Assembly (NCBI GenBank): GCA_902559415.1
Contig: CACEHW010000004.1
Coordinates: 1 to 57,552 of the forward strand
DNA: 57,552 nucleotides
Direction of reading: 5' to 3'
Origin: an uncultured Fidelibacterota bacterium
Lineage (GTDB): Bacteria; Fidelibacterota; Marinisomatia; Marinisomatales; UBA1611
Shown: positions 1-9,700 of the stretch, one piece after another
Numbering within the stretch: position 1 is the stretch's first letter
How the letters are laid out: each line of letters begins with the position of its first letter
Translations under genes and position numbers: made by a program
Notes under the pieces: generated by a model
Databases searched by the model: none
What the model was told of the DNA's origin: nothing
The model's input: only the letters and a program-made list of their open reading frames with translations

Positions 1-131
1 TCACTAAAATTGGCGTCTCCATGAAACATCAATTTATTTTCTACAGTGAAATCAGCTCCTGGATGATAATCCTCAGCAACGATAACTGAGATGAGCAGGG
101 TGGAAAGAAATAAAGTTAACATTTTTTTCAT
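1..131 (-). CDS. Partial secreted protein of unknown function (N-terminal 43 aa only, truncated by left edge)
   Basis: Reverse complement from ATG at 131 reads MKKMLTLFLSTLLISVIVAEDYHPGADFTVENKLMFHGDANFS..., a Lys-rich start plus hydrophobic signal peptide, open to the window edge; not in ORF track. Confidence 0.7.
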   Translation of the reverse strand, partial: MKKMLTLFLSTLLISVIVAEDYHPGADFTVENKLMFHGDANFS

Positions 132-416
132 ACTTACTCTCCCTTTGGTTAGATTAACTTTAAACAATCAATATTTACGTTTAAAATAAACGGTCAATAC
201 AGCTAATTAAAGCTCCGTCAAATATTTAAAGCACAATCAAATATAATTTTAATTTTTAGAAATTTCCTAGATATAAAATTAAAAAAAACCAATATTTTAG
301 ATTTTAATGAAAATCTTAAAATATTAAATAATTTTAATCTAAAGGATTATTTTTTAAAACCTAGTATGAGAAATAGATAAACTTTTTTAAAAATATAAAG
401 CATTAAAAAATTAATT

Positions 417-2852
417 CTATATGTCTAGGTCAGTACCTATAATTATTTGTCTCCCAAGTGCTGGCTCGGTAATTGATCTAGAAATATCAGTATGATTATT
501 CAGATTTCGAATGTCTAAATAGAAGGAAACATTATTTGTAATCGAGTAATTCAACCTAAGTCTAGCATTGTAATAAGAGTCATAGTCCATTAAGATTTCT
601 CTACTATAGTAAGTAACTGGTTGAATATCAGGATTATACAACCCATCATAATAAAGCAGCCAATTGCGACCTTTTCTTTTACCTATATAGCTGACATCAA
701 ATGAAATAGACCCACCTTTATCTGAGGTGTATTTTGTCCCAGGCAAGTTTAAGCTTATTGAAATATTACCAGTCTGAGATGGGACATCAGTTCTTCTCTC
801 TCCTTTATCATAAAAACCTTCATATATTGGATCAGTCTGGCGTATTGAATCTTCACCCCAACGACTATCGAGATAGGTATAATTAACACTAATGTCAAAG
901 ATGTCAAGAATTCGTGTTTTAGCTGCAACCTCAATACCTTTATTTATGATCTGACCGAGATTTATATACCAATATTCTTGTTTTATTGTCAAAAGGTCAT
1001 CAATACTTGGGTCATTAGCAATACCATCTAAAAATAACTGATCAAAAAATGTAAATTCTACAAAGAAGTTATCTCCGTAATAAAAATCACCACCAATTTC
1101 ATATCCTGATTGTCTTTCAGGCTTAAGATCAGGGTTCCCAATATTAATGCTGTAGCTTGACTCACTTGGTAATGCCTGCATCGCTTTTGGTGGGTTAATC
1201 CCACCACTGCCCCATGCTCCTCTGGTTTTTAGAATAGATTTGCCAAAACTAAACAAATAAGAAAAGCCAAATCTAGGACTAAAATGAGTGCCATAGTCTT
1301 TCCCGAAATACTCATTCTGTTCAATCCGCTCACCTATGGTTATAAACAATTTATCTTTATAATCCGCTACAAGTTCTGCATAAAAACCTGAATTCTTATT
1401 ACTTTGATCTACAATAGATGCATCATCAAAATCTTCATAATAATATTGATCCTTAACCTCATCAAGCTGCCCTGATAATCGGACGTGATTGCTCATTGTA
1501 TTTTGAACGCCTGCTGTAAGATCTATTTTTAAAAGCTCATTAATTGGCCTTTTGTAACTCCAAAAATAATTTAAAGTATATCTATTCCAATTTTCTGTTA
1601 AATAAGATTGATTAGATGTCTCATAATATTTTTTATATAAAAACTTTTTTGAATCATTACCTAACACCAAACTATGATAAAGGTTTTTACTAAAACTCTG
1701 TGAAATATTTAAGCTAAATCCAGGCTTGTAATACTCTGTGCCACCATTAGAAAGTGAATCATCCCAATGGCTTGGTGCATTAGTCCAGTCTCTTTCATTT
1801 TTATATTCTAGAAGATGAAATAAATTGCTAATGAAACCCTGACTTCCCCAGCTATGATAGGTTTTAAGATTAATTACCGCAGAACCAATTTGAGTATTAA
1901 TGGATCCATGCATTTTTAGTCTTTCTATATCGCTACCATTACTTGGCATAACCTCTTCATCTAAAGATTTATTAACTCCTAAGCTGTAGCTTGTTTTAGA
2001 ATTGCCACCACCATTAATACTAAACATCATTTCTCTTCCGAGAACATTTTTGTCAAGAATTGGAGCTTCAGTCATCTTGCTTGCAAGCTTCATTCTAATC
2101 TTTGTTCTATTAAGATTTGAACCTTTCTTTGTAAAAATTTGAATGATACCGCTTTGTGCATTTGAACCATGCAAGGTTGAACCCATTGGCCCTCTTAAAA
2201 CCTCAATTTTTTCAATATCAGAAGGGTCCACAAAATCAGCAATCCCAGGATATGATTGCATATCAAACCCAAGTAACTCAACTCCATCAATATAAATCTT
2301 AACATCTCCCAGTGGTCTTCCTGAACCACTAGTGCCTCCTCTAATAGTAAATGCAGAATTGTTTTGTCCAGGCCTTGATGGGAGACTTGCAAAACCCCCT
2401 GGGACATTACCTGTTAAAACCTCATCAATACTCCTTACTGGCATTCTCCTTAATTCATCTTGAGATATTATTGTAACCGGGGAGGCCTGAGCTCTTTTTT
2501 TTCTTTCGCTAAAACTTGCAGCAACAACAACCTCATCTAGGTCTACGAGCGACATAACTAATTCAAAATCAATTTCTACTAAAGCGCCCTCAATGGTTTT
2601 TAATTCTTTGGTCATAGTCCTATGCCCAATAAACATTGCGGTTATCTTATATTCTCTACCAGATGGAATTTTTTTTATCTGATATTTACCCTCAGCATTT
2701 GTAGCTGAACCTAGCGAAGTGCCATCAATAAATATATTAGCACCGATCAAAGGCTTGCCTTTTTCATTTGTAACCGAGCCAGAAACTGTAATCGATTGTG
2801 AAAATAAAAACCCTCCAAAAAAAGAAAGGAGAAATATTGTAGATCGAATCAA
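417..2852 (-). CDS. TonB-dependent outer-membrane receptor with N-terminal carboxypeptidase-regulatory-like domain
   Basis: Signal peptide; VSGSVTNEKGKPLIGANIFIDGT (CarbopepD_reg-like); plug motif IYIDGVELLG...IEKIEVLRGPMGSTLHGSNAQSGIIQIFTKKG; beta-barrel-like C-terminus. Confidence 0.93.
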   Translation of the reverse strand: MIRSTIFLLSFFGGFLFSQSITVSGSVTNEKGKPLIGANIFIDGTSLGSATNAEGKYQIKKIPSGREYKITAMFIGHRTMTKELKTIEGALVEIDFELVMSLVDLDEVVVAASFSERKKRAQASPVTIISQDELRRMPVRSIDEVLTGNVPGGFASLPSRPGQNNSAFTIRGGTSGSGRPLGDVKIYIDGVELLGFDMQSYPGIADFVDPSDIEKIEVLRGPMGSTLHGSNAQSGIIQIFTKKGSNLNRTKIRMKLASKMTEAPILDKNVLGREMMFSINGGGNSKTSYSLGVNKSLDEEVMPSNGSDIERLKMHGSINTQIGSAVINLKTYHSWGSQGFISNLFHLLEYKNERDWTNAPSHWDDSLSNGGTEYYKPGFSLNISQSFSKNLYHSLVLGNDSKKFLYKKYYETSNQSYLTENWNRYTLNYFWSYKRPINELLKIDLTAGVQNTMSNHVRLSGQLDEVKDQYYYEDFDDASIVDQSNKNSGFYAELVADYKDKLFITIGERIEQNEYFGKDYGTHFSPRFGFSYLFSFGKSILKTRGAWGSGGINPPKAMQALPSESSYSINIGNPDLKPERQSGYEIGGDFYYGDNFFVEFTFFDQLFLDGIANDPSIDDLLTIKQEYWYINLGQIINKGIEVAAKTRILDIFDISVNYTYLDSRWGEDSIRQTDPIYEGFYDKGERRTDVPSQTGNISISLNLPGTKYTSDKGGSISFDVSYIGKRKGRNWLLYYDGLYNPDIQPVTYYSREILMDYDSYYNARLRLNYSITNNVSFYLDIRNLNNHTDISRSITEPALGRQIIIGTDLDI

Positions 2853-2863
2853 AATTATAACTA

Positions 2864-3667
2864 CTATTTTAGTAGTGTCATTTTAGCAGTTACACTTGAA
2901 CTAGGAGATTCTATATTATAAAAGTAGACACCAGATGGAAGCGAATTATATTCTTCATCTTTCCCATCCCAATCGATAAAATGATTTCCGCTATCAAAAT
3001 ATTTTTTTGAGAAAATTCTTACTACTTTTCCACTCATTGAAAATATTTTTAAACTTATCTCATCACGATTTAAAACAGAAAATTGAATCCTTGTGGTAGG
3101 GTTAAAAGGATTTGGGAAATTACCGCTGATACTTATTTTATTCGGAGTAAAACTATCATCAATTGATAATGTTCCTATAACGAAGGAATCAATTTCTGTG
3201 GTTGATTGTTCTCCATCTGTGTTCAATGCAGTAACCCACCAATAAATCTTTGTAGCATTGGCATAGGGGTCTATACGTTTAACATAATGATAATTTTGAG
3301 ATAGTAAATTGTATAATCTTGGCATAGCACGCATGTAGACACTCGCGTTTTGCGAGCCTACTTGCCAGTTAAGCACTACCCCTCCTGGTTCAACATTATC
3401 CTCATCAACGCCGCCATTAACAATCACATCTACAAGGACCTCAGAATATGGAGGAATATATTCAGGGAGAGTATCAATAGTATTTAGACCAACATGAGCT
3501 ATCACAATTGTCGGCGCGGTAAGAAATGAAACTGAGCTTTTTGTTGTAGAAACGTTATTTATTTGATTTCCATTTAAATTTTTCCCAGATGATGCTAAGC
3601 AAATGAAACTACTGAAAAAAATTAGAGTACCTACTTTTCTAATATTTAATACCATTCCAAACTCCAT
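2864..3667 (-). CDS. Secreted protein with FlgD-like/T9SS-type C-terminal sorting domain
   Basis: C-terminus ISGNFPNPFNPTTRIQFSVLNRDEISLKIFSMSGKVVRIF...SGVYFYNIESPSSSVTAKMTLLK; hydrophobic N-terminus. Confidence 0.85.
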   Translation of the reverse strand: MEFGMVLNIRKVGTLIFFSSFICLASSGKNLNGNQINNVSTTKSSVSFLTAPTIVIAHVGLNTIDTLPEYIPPYSEVLVDVIVNGGVDEDNVEPGGVVLNWQVGSQNASVYMRAMPRLYNLLSQNYHYVKRIDPYANATKIYWWVTALNTDGEQSTTEIDSFVIGTLSIDDSFTPNKISISGNFPNPFNPTTRIQFSVLNRDEISLKIFSMSGKVVRIFSKKYFDSGNHFIDWDGKDEEYNSLPSGVYFYNIESPSSSVTAKMTLLK

Positions 3668-5077
3668 TTATGTTGATTTAAACTTAACTACTTTAGGTTT
3701 ATCATCATTTAGATGACTATCAATGTATTTTTTTATCCTTTTAGATGTCGGTCTAGGAGCATGAGCTGTAATAATTTTACCATCACGATCAATCATCATA
3801 AACCGAGGAATCAGGCTAACACTAAATGATCTCATAAAGGAAGAACTTAAACCCTCCGAATCATATAGTTGAATTCCTCCAACATCTTTTTCAGGAACCA
3901 TTTTTCGCCATTTTTCGTAGTCTTTTTCGCTATCTATTGAGATACTAACAAATTCAATATCTTTTCCTTTGTAGTGATCAACTAGCTCTTTAAGGGCTGG
4001 CATTTCCTTAATACACGGACCACACCATGTCGCCCAAACATCTATATAAATTATCTTACCTTTTAGATCTTTGAGTGATGTTCTCCCACCATCAAAATTC
4101 TCATAATCAAAATCTGCAGCAATTGCTCCAGATGTATTTTCTTTTGCTGATTTATATCTCAATAAAAGTTTATCCTTCATCCGATCAGTAGATAAAAGAG
4201 AGTCAATTCGGATATAATCTTTATCTATATTTAAGTTTGATTCCTTCATCTGCCTAATGAGCATACTGGCAAATTGCTCTTTAATATCTAAACTACTTAT
4301 TTTTTTTATTCTTTCGCCAACAAAATCAACAATGTCAATCCCAACATCCTTAGATAATGCTTCTTTTGATGAATGCCTGAAATTCTCAACTACTAAATTT
4401 CTATATGCTCTACAATACCTAAACATTTCGTCATCATTTAAATCCATATTAATAATAGGTTCATAATAATCATCAGGTAGTTTGGCATTAGTTTTTTTAT
4501 GATAACTATAAAATTTCTGATAATTATTATAGGATTGAAGATATTCATAATATATGATCCTTTTTTCAATAGCTTTTGTCTCTTGACTTAGGACATTATT
4601 GTCCTCTAATAAATCAAGCAATGCGCTTTGTGTTTTCTCAATTTTAGCCTGAAATTCTTGCAATGGTACCACAAAGTAGTCCTTTGCATTTCCCACAAAT
4701 TTTGATCTCAGTTTAGATTTAGCTACGTTATAATTATTTTCATTCTTCAGTGTACCTGAATATGATATAAAATGGAAAAAACTATCAGCGTCGATACTTA
4801 CATTGACCTTATGGCCTGGAGAGAAAAATACCGTTGTATAAGATCTCCCAATCTGAAAATAATAATATCCTTTTTTATCTATTTTAAAAGAACCTGAAAA
4901 ATATCCTAAGGAGTCGATGTCTATTTCTTCCTTCAACGTGCTATTATAATTACTCACTTTCACAATAGCTTCAGTAGTATTTTTGACCTGTCCTGAAAAA
5001 GTGATGTTATTTTTCTCTACATTTGAGCAAGAAAAAAACACAGCCCACGATATAAAAGTAAATATATAAAATCTCAT
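3668..5077 (-). CDS. TlpA-family thiol:disulfide oxidoreductase, lipoprotein
   Basis: IYIDVWATWCGPCIKEMPALKELVDHYKGKDIEFVSISID (CGPC thioredoxin motif); N-terminal lipobox-like ...VFFSCSN. Confidence 0.9.
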   Translation of the reverse strand: MRFYIFTFISWAVFFSCSNVEKNNITFSGQVKNTTEAIVKVSNYNSTLKEEIDIDSLGYFSGSFKIDKKGYYYFQIGRSYTTVFFSPGHKVNVSIDADSFFHFISYSGTLKNENNYNVAKSKLRSKFVGNAKDYFVVPLQEFQAKIEKTQSALLDLLEDNNVLSQETKAIEKRIIYYEYLQSYNNYQKFYSYHKKTNAKLPDDYYEPIINMDLNDDEMFRYCRAYRNLVVENFRHSSKEALSKDVGIDIVDFVGERIKKISSLDIKEQFASMLIRQMKESNLNIDKDYIRIDSLLSTDRMKDKLLLRYKSAKENTSGAIAADFDYENFDGGRTSLKDLKGKIIYIDVWATWCGPCIKEMPALKELVDHYKGKDIEFVSISIDSEKDYEKWRKMVPEKDVGGIQLYDSEGLSSSFMRSFSVSLIPRFMMIDRDGKIITAHAPRPTSKRIKKYIDSHLNDDKPKVVKFKST

Positions 5078-5124
5078 GAGTTCAAATTAGACTGTTATTT
5101 AAATCATTTCCTATTGATTAACTT

Positions 5125-8100
5125 TCATTGGGAGGATTTGAAACTAAATAGTTTTGGATAATCCCCAACCGTGATATCATCCTTAGAACCATTTGGCCAT
5201 CTTATAACTATTTTTTCGACTTTTGATTTATCTCCAAAATACAAAACAGGACCAGACTGTGATAGGTAGCCAGAACTACCACTAAGTTCATGTAATTGAA
5301 TTTTTCCATTGGAATAATGAATCCAAATTTTTGATCCTATGAAACGCTTTCCTTTCGGTAAATCGGTTAATCTAATTGAATTTCCATTAAAACTGTTCCT
5401 ATTGATAAATGACTGAAATCTGCCATTATTTACACCTACTAAAAAGTCAACTTTCCCATCCTGATCAACATCATTAATAGTTAAACTTTTCGCATCTCCA
5501 CTGACTATAAGACCGCTTTCATTCGGAGAGATTGGATCAAAATTTCCTTCTCCATCTCCTATTAGAAGATGGCTCACCCCACCTCTCATATACCCTGTCT
5601 CTCTCTGAGGACCAGAAAAATTTTGAACTACATATAAATCTAAATTACCATCGCCATTGACATCACAAAATGCTGAACCAAAAATAGGACTGGATTGTAT
5701 TATTCTTGGAAGAGGTCGATACTCAAACCTGACCTCGCCATCTGGATTTGTTATATTTTCGATTATCGCTGATGATAATTCATTTACCTCGAATTTTTGA
5801 GCTTTATCTAATAATTCTTGAGAATAAATTTGATCTACTGATGAAACTGCAAATTGATGATATGTTGGAAATTTCTCTTTTATTATAGGCATAGCATCGC
5901 TTGAACAACCTAATCCCCTTCTAGGAAAACAGACATTATTCTCAAACTTTGCTTCTACAATATTTTTTTTACCATTGCCCTCAAAATCACCGTAATATAA
6001 AATTTCAGGATTGTAGTATGATGCTTTGTATTTAGTATTATATCCTGTGTTCCCAACTACATAATCCATATCACCATCGTTATCAATATCTCCGGCAGTG
6101 ATACTACTAAACCAGCCTACTTTGTTATCTAATCCTACATCTGAGGTCTTATCAATTAACCAGCCATTCTCATTCAAGAAAAAACGCACTGGACCCCATT
6201 CATACGTAACAAGAAGATCTGGCCAGTTGTCTCCATTCACATCTGAAAAAATAGCTCCAGTTACCATTCCAGCTTCCATCAAAGATGGGGCCAGATCCTT
6301 GGTGCTATTAATAAATCTTGAGCCAGAGTTAATAAATATATAAGAATTTGGGCTTGAGGGGTATTCACCTGGTACTGTCCTTCCACCTACAAACAAATCA
6401 TCTCTTCCATCTTGATTGATATCTCCTACAACCACAACACTACCACTCTCATTTATTTCAGGTATTAATCCATCAGCAGCCTTGCCAAAATTTCCCTTTC
6501 CATCATTGATATATAGGCGATCTTTTAAAATTGGATCTCCTGCATCACATTCGACACCTCCACTTACAACATATAGATCGAGATCTCCATCTCTATCTGG
6601 ATCGAAAAATACAGAACCCATATCTTCGTAATTAGCATCATTTATAAAAGCCGGCTGAAATTTATTTTCAAAAATCTTTTTACCTTTATTTATATATAAT
6701 TGCGATGCGAACCCTCTTGAATCACCTATAAAAACATCGTCATCGCCATCGCCATCAACATCTCCCCATGAAACACTAGATCCAAGCTGAGATAATTTAT
6801 TTGGAAGTAAATTTTCCCTTTTAAAATCGTCATAGAATCTCTCTCGGTGAATTATTTTAGATAAACTACCATCATCTTTGACAAACATTGGTTTTACTTC
6901 AATATTCTTTTTTTCATCTCCCAATTTTTCTTTTACTCTAATAGTAATATTTGCAGGAATCTTTTTTAGAACCTGTGACTTTCCAGACGGCCAATAAATT
7001 AAAAGACTATCAATGATATTTTTCTCACCAAGACCGAAATGTACTACTGACTCACTTGAGCTCATAAATCCTCTGGAGCTAGATAAATATCTCGTTAGTT
7101 TTTTTGTACCATCATACGTTGCAATAACTTTTGCTCCTAAACCCTGTACATTACTTTCTACTCCTTCAAGAATTACACGTATAGAATTACCAGCTATAAG
7201 ATCATTTCTGTACAAACGTATCTCTTCATCAAACCCATTCATAATAATATCTAGATCTCCATCACCATCTAGATCACCCAAGGCAGAACCTGTGCTTACA
7301 CCGAAATGGTCTAAATTCCATTTGATGCTAGTGTCTTTAAACTTATAGTCCCCTAAGTTTTTATATACCATATTACTAAGTCTGTATGGCTCTTCATTCT
7401 CCCATAAATCTGATTCTTTTAATACTTGTTCATTGTTATTTGTGATCACCCTAAATCTGTCTTTTAGATCACCGTTTACAAAATCTCTAGACATACCATT
7501 AGTAAAATAGACATCCTCAAATCCATCATTATCTAGGTCACCAAATTTTACAGTCCATGTCCAATCTGTTGCTGCTAGGCCAACTAAGTTTGCAATTTCC
7601 ATAAACCTTTCAGTACCAGTATTAAGGTATAAAGAATTGCGCATATATTGAGGTGGATTTGGGAAATTTAAAAACCAAGCTTCGCTGTTTGGCCCGCTCA
7701 TTGATCCCATTGAAACTTTATCTCTATAATGATTACTACCAGCCATGTCTGATGCCATAAAATCAATTAATCCATCATTATTAATATCACTATAATCAGA
7801 ACCCATTGAGAACCAAGGCGTATAAGGTAAAGCACTTGCAACGACATCTTTAAACTGAGTTATTCCTTGATCATTTACTCCCTTATTCTCAAATAGATGG
7901 TCAGGCCCCATATAATCATTTGCAACATATAGGTCTGGTAAACCATCATCATTATAATCCCACCATGTTGCTGATAAACCATAATAAGGCCTCTTGCCAA
8001 TACCTGCGTCGTTAGATATATCTGTAAACTTGCCATTATCATTTCGATATAAATAATCGTACTGTCCAGCATTAACAAGCAAAGGTACTTTCCCAGGCCT

Positions 8101-8937
8101 TTTGATAAAATATCCTATTTCTTTATACTTGGGATCAATTATATATGGATTTTTTCCATCCTTAATTGTTTTCACGTTTAAAGTAGAATCAGTATCATGA
8201 AGCCTATTTGTTAAGAGGTATGCATCTAAATCCCCATCTAAATCAAAATCAGCAAAAGACATAGATACACTAGCGCCACTAAAATCTAGACCATATTTTT
8301 CTGCAGATTCGACAAAATAATCACCAGTGTTAATATATAGCTTGTTTGGACTGTCAAATGCACAAACATACAAATCAAGTTTATCATCATTATTGATATC
8401 AATAAATGATACCCCAGTACTCCAAAAAGGCTCAGATTTAATTCCAACACTTTTTGTTACATCCTTGAAAGTAAACCCCCCAAGGTTTTGAAATAATTTA
8501 CCACCATCTTGCTGTCTTGCTAGATAAACGTCTTGCAGTCCATCATTGTTAAAATCACCAATAGCAACTCCGGCAGCAATAAATGAATTTCCCAACTGTC
8601 CCTTATATTGAGGATCAGGGTTCCACATATTTTTGAATTGAATTCCCGATTGAGAAGGTTCAATATGTATATATTCCCCTGGCTGATCATTTAATTTTTG
8701 CTTCTCATTAAACGGCTCAACAGACAGAACATGCTTATCTTTTAACAAACTTTTTACTAGCTCATTTGCTTCTGGAGTTAATTCAACTTTACTAAACTCT
8801 TTTTCTGCTTTTGAATCACAACTTGATAATAAAAACATTGAAAGAAAAATTAATGCTAATGATAAATAGCCCTCTTTAAATGTCAGAAAGATAGATTCAA
8901 ATAATTGAATAAATTTAGATTTTATAACAATACTCAT
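5125..8937 (-). CDS. FG-GAP/VCBS-repeat protein with two ASPIC/UnbV modules, lipoprotein-like
   Basis: About 14 DxDxDG-type repeats (e.g. DFNNDGLQDVYL, DLDGDGDLDIIMNG, DVDGDGDDDVFIGD); UnbV-like segments IDSLLIYWPSGKSQVL and VEKIVIRWPNGSKDDI; N-terminal ...FLLSSCDSK lipobox. Confidence 0.9.
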   Translation of the reverse strand: MSIVIKSKFIQLFESIFLTFKEGYLSLALIFLSMFLLSSCDSKAEKEFSKVELTPEANELVKSLLKDKHVLSVEPFNEKQKLNDQPGEYIHIEPSQSGIQFKNMWNPDPQYKGQLGNSFIAAGVAIGDFNNDGLQDVYLARQQDGGKLFQNLGGFTFKDVTKSVGIKSEPFWSTGVSFIDINNDDKLDLYVCAFDSPNKLYINTGDYFVESAEKYGLDFSGASVSMSFADFDLDGDLDAYLLTNRLHDTDSTLNVKTIKDGKNPYIIDPKYKEIGYFIKRPGKVPLLVNAGQYDYLYRNDNGKFTDISNDAGIGKRPYYGLSATWWDYNDDGLPDLYVANDYMGPDHLFENKGVNDQGITQFKDVVASALPYTPWFSMGSDYSDINNDGLIDFMASDMAGSNHYRDKVSMGSMSGPNSEAWFLNFPNPPQYMRNSLYLNTGTERFMEIANLVGLAATDWTWTVKFGDLDNDGFEDVYFTNGMSRDFVNGDLKDRFRVITNNNEQVLKESDLWENEEPYRLSNMVYKNLGDYKFKDTSIKWNLDHFGVSTGSALGDLDGDGDLDIIMNGFDEEIRLYRNDLIAGNSIRVILEGVESNVQGLGAKVIATYDGTKKLTRYLSSSRGFMSSSESVVHFGLGEKNIIDSLLIYWPSGKSQVLKKIPANITIRVKEKLGDEKKNIEVKPMFVKDDGSLSKIIHRERFYDDFKRENLLPNKLSQLGSSVSWGDVDGDGDDDVFIGDSRGFASQLYINKGKKIFENKFQPAFINDANYEDMGSVFFDPDRDGDLDLYVVSGGVECDAGDPILKDRLYINDGKGNFGKAADGLIPEINESGSVVVVGDINQDGRDDLFVGGRTVPGEYPSSPNSYIFINSGSRFINSTKDLAPSLMEAGMVTGAIFSDVNGDNWPDLLVTYEWGPVRFFLNENGWLIDKTSDVGLDNKVGWFSSITAGDIDNDGDMDYVVGNTGYNTKYKASYYNPEILYYGDFEGNGKKNIVEAKFENNVCFPRRGLGCSSDAMPIIKEKFPTYHQFAVSSVDQIYSQELLDKAQKFEVNELSSAIIENITNPDGEVRFEYRPLPRIIQSSPIFGSAFCDVNGDGNLDLYVVQNFSGPQRETGYMRGGVSHLLIGDGEGNFDPISPNESGLIVSGDAKSLTINDVDQDGKVDFLVGVNNGRFQSFINRNSFNGNSIRLTDLPKGKRFIGSKIWIHYSNGKIQLHELSGSSGYLSQSGPVLYFGDKSKVEKIVIRWPNGSKDDITVGDYPKLFSFKSSQ

Positions 8938-9046
8938 TAATACGTTAAATGTTAGTTAAGATAATTTTTAAAATAAATAAAACTTCGTACGAATGTTAAA
9001 AATACACTACTTTTCAAGTCCAAAGATATATAAATAATCATCCATC

Positions 9047-9700
9047 ATGATAAATAACAAAAGCCTTATGGTGATAGACCCAGCGGTAGTTACGCCTTCC
9101 ATTGAGTCTTTCAATCGAATTTCAAAAGTCGCGCCGTTCAATGTAACATATCACCTACCAGCCCTTTATGGCGCTAGTAGCTTACACAAAGAATACAGTA
9201 GAAACACATTGGGAATCATCGTTTTAGGAAGCGCAACATCTGTAAATGATAAAAACCAATGGCAAAATGAAATAGTTAAGATTCTTTTAGATGGTGCAAA
9301 TAATAATGTACCAATTCTTGGATTATGTTATGGTCACCAATTATTAGGTAAAATTTTCGGAGGAAAGGTTGAGCCTCTATGGGAAGGAGAAATTAAACGT
9401 GGTAACAGATTAGTTAATCTCAAAAATAGTTTGATGTGGGGTAAACCACAATCTGGACTTTTATTATATTCCCATCAAGATGGTATCACACAAATACCTC
9501 CAGATTTTAACATTCTAGGTTCTAGTAAAATGGTCTCCATCGAAGCTATTGAAGCTGAAAATAAACCTATCTGGGGATTTCAAACTCATATAGAAGCTAC
9601 TGAATCATTCGTGAAAGAACATAATCTTGGAAATGACGGTATTAAAGAATCATATAAGTTTGGCCATAAACTTTTAGATAAATTTATTTTATCCTTATAA
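9047..9700 (+). CDS. Class I glutamine amidotransferase (GATase1) domain protein
   Basis: Nucleophile elbow ILGLCYGHQLLGKIFGG and downstream GFQTHIEAT (HxE) give a Cys-His-Glu triad. Confidence 0.88.
   Translation: MINNKSLMVIDPAVVTPSIESFNRISKVAPFNVTYHLPALYGASSLHKEYSRNTLGIIVLGSATSVNDKNQWQNEIVKILLDGANNNVPILGLCYGHQLLGKIFGGKVEPLWEGEIKRGNRLVNLKNSLMWGKPQSGLLLYSHQDGITQIPPDFNILGSSKMVSIEAIEAENKPIWGFQTHIEATESFVKEHNLGNDGIKESYKFGHKLLDKFILSL

Noticed and set aside
2195-2407. 70-aa minus-strand ORF inside the TonB receptor, and similar nested ORFs (7875-8078, 20190-20399, 27916-28104, 13323-13646)
   Set aside because: Alternate-frame ORFs wholly within strongly supported genes, with no recognisable domain.
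6098-7348. Three plus-strand ORFs (6098-6343, 6416-6631, 7013-7348) antisense to the FG-GAP protein
   Set aside because: Low-complexity Ser/Pro-rich translations are the expected antisense reading of repeated Asp/Gly codons; the minus-strand gene explains the region.
8984-8993. TTCGTACGAA 10-bp palindrome in the divergent region upstream of the FG-GAP and GATase genes
   Set aside because: Single short palindrome with no second copy or matching regulator noticed; chance is likely.
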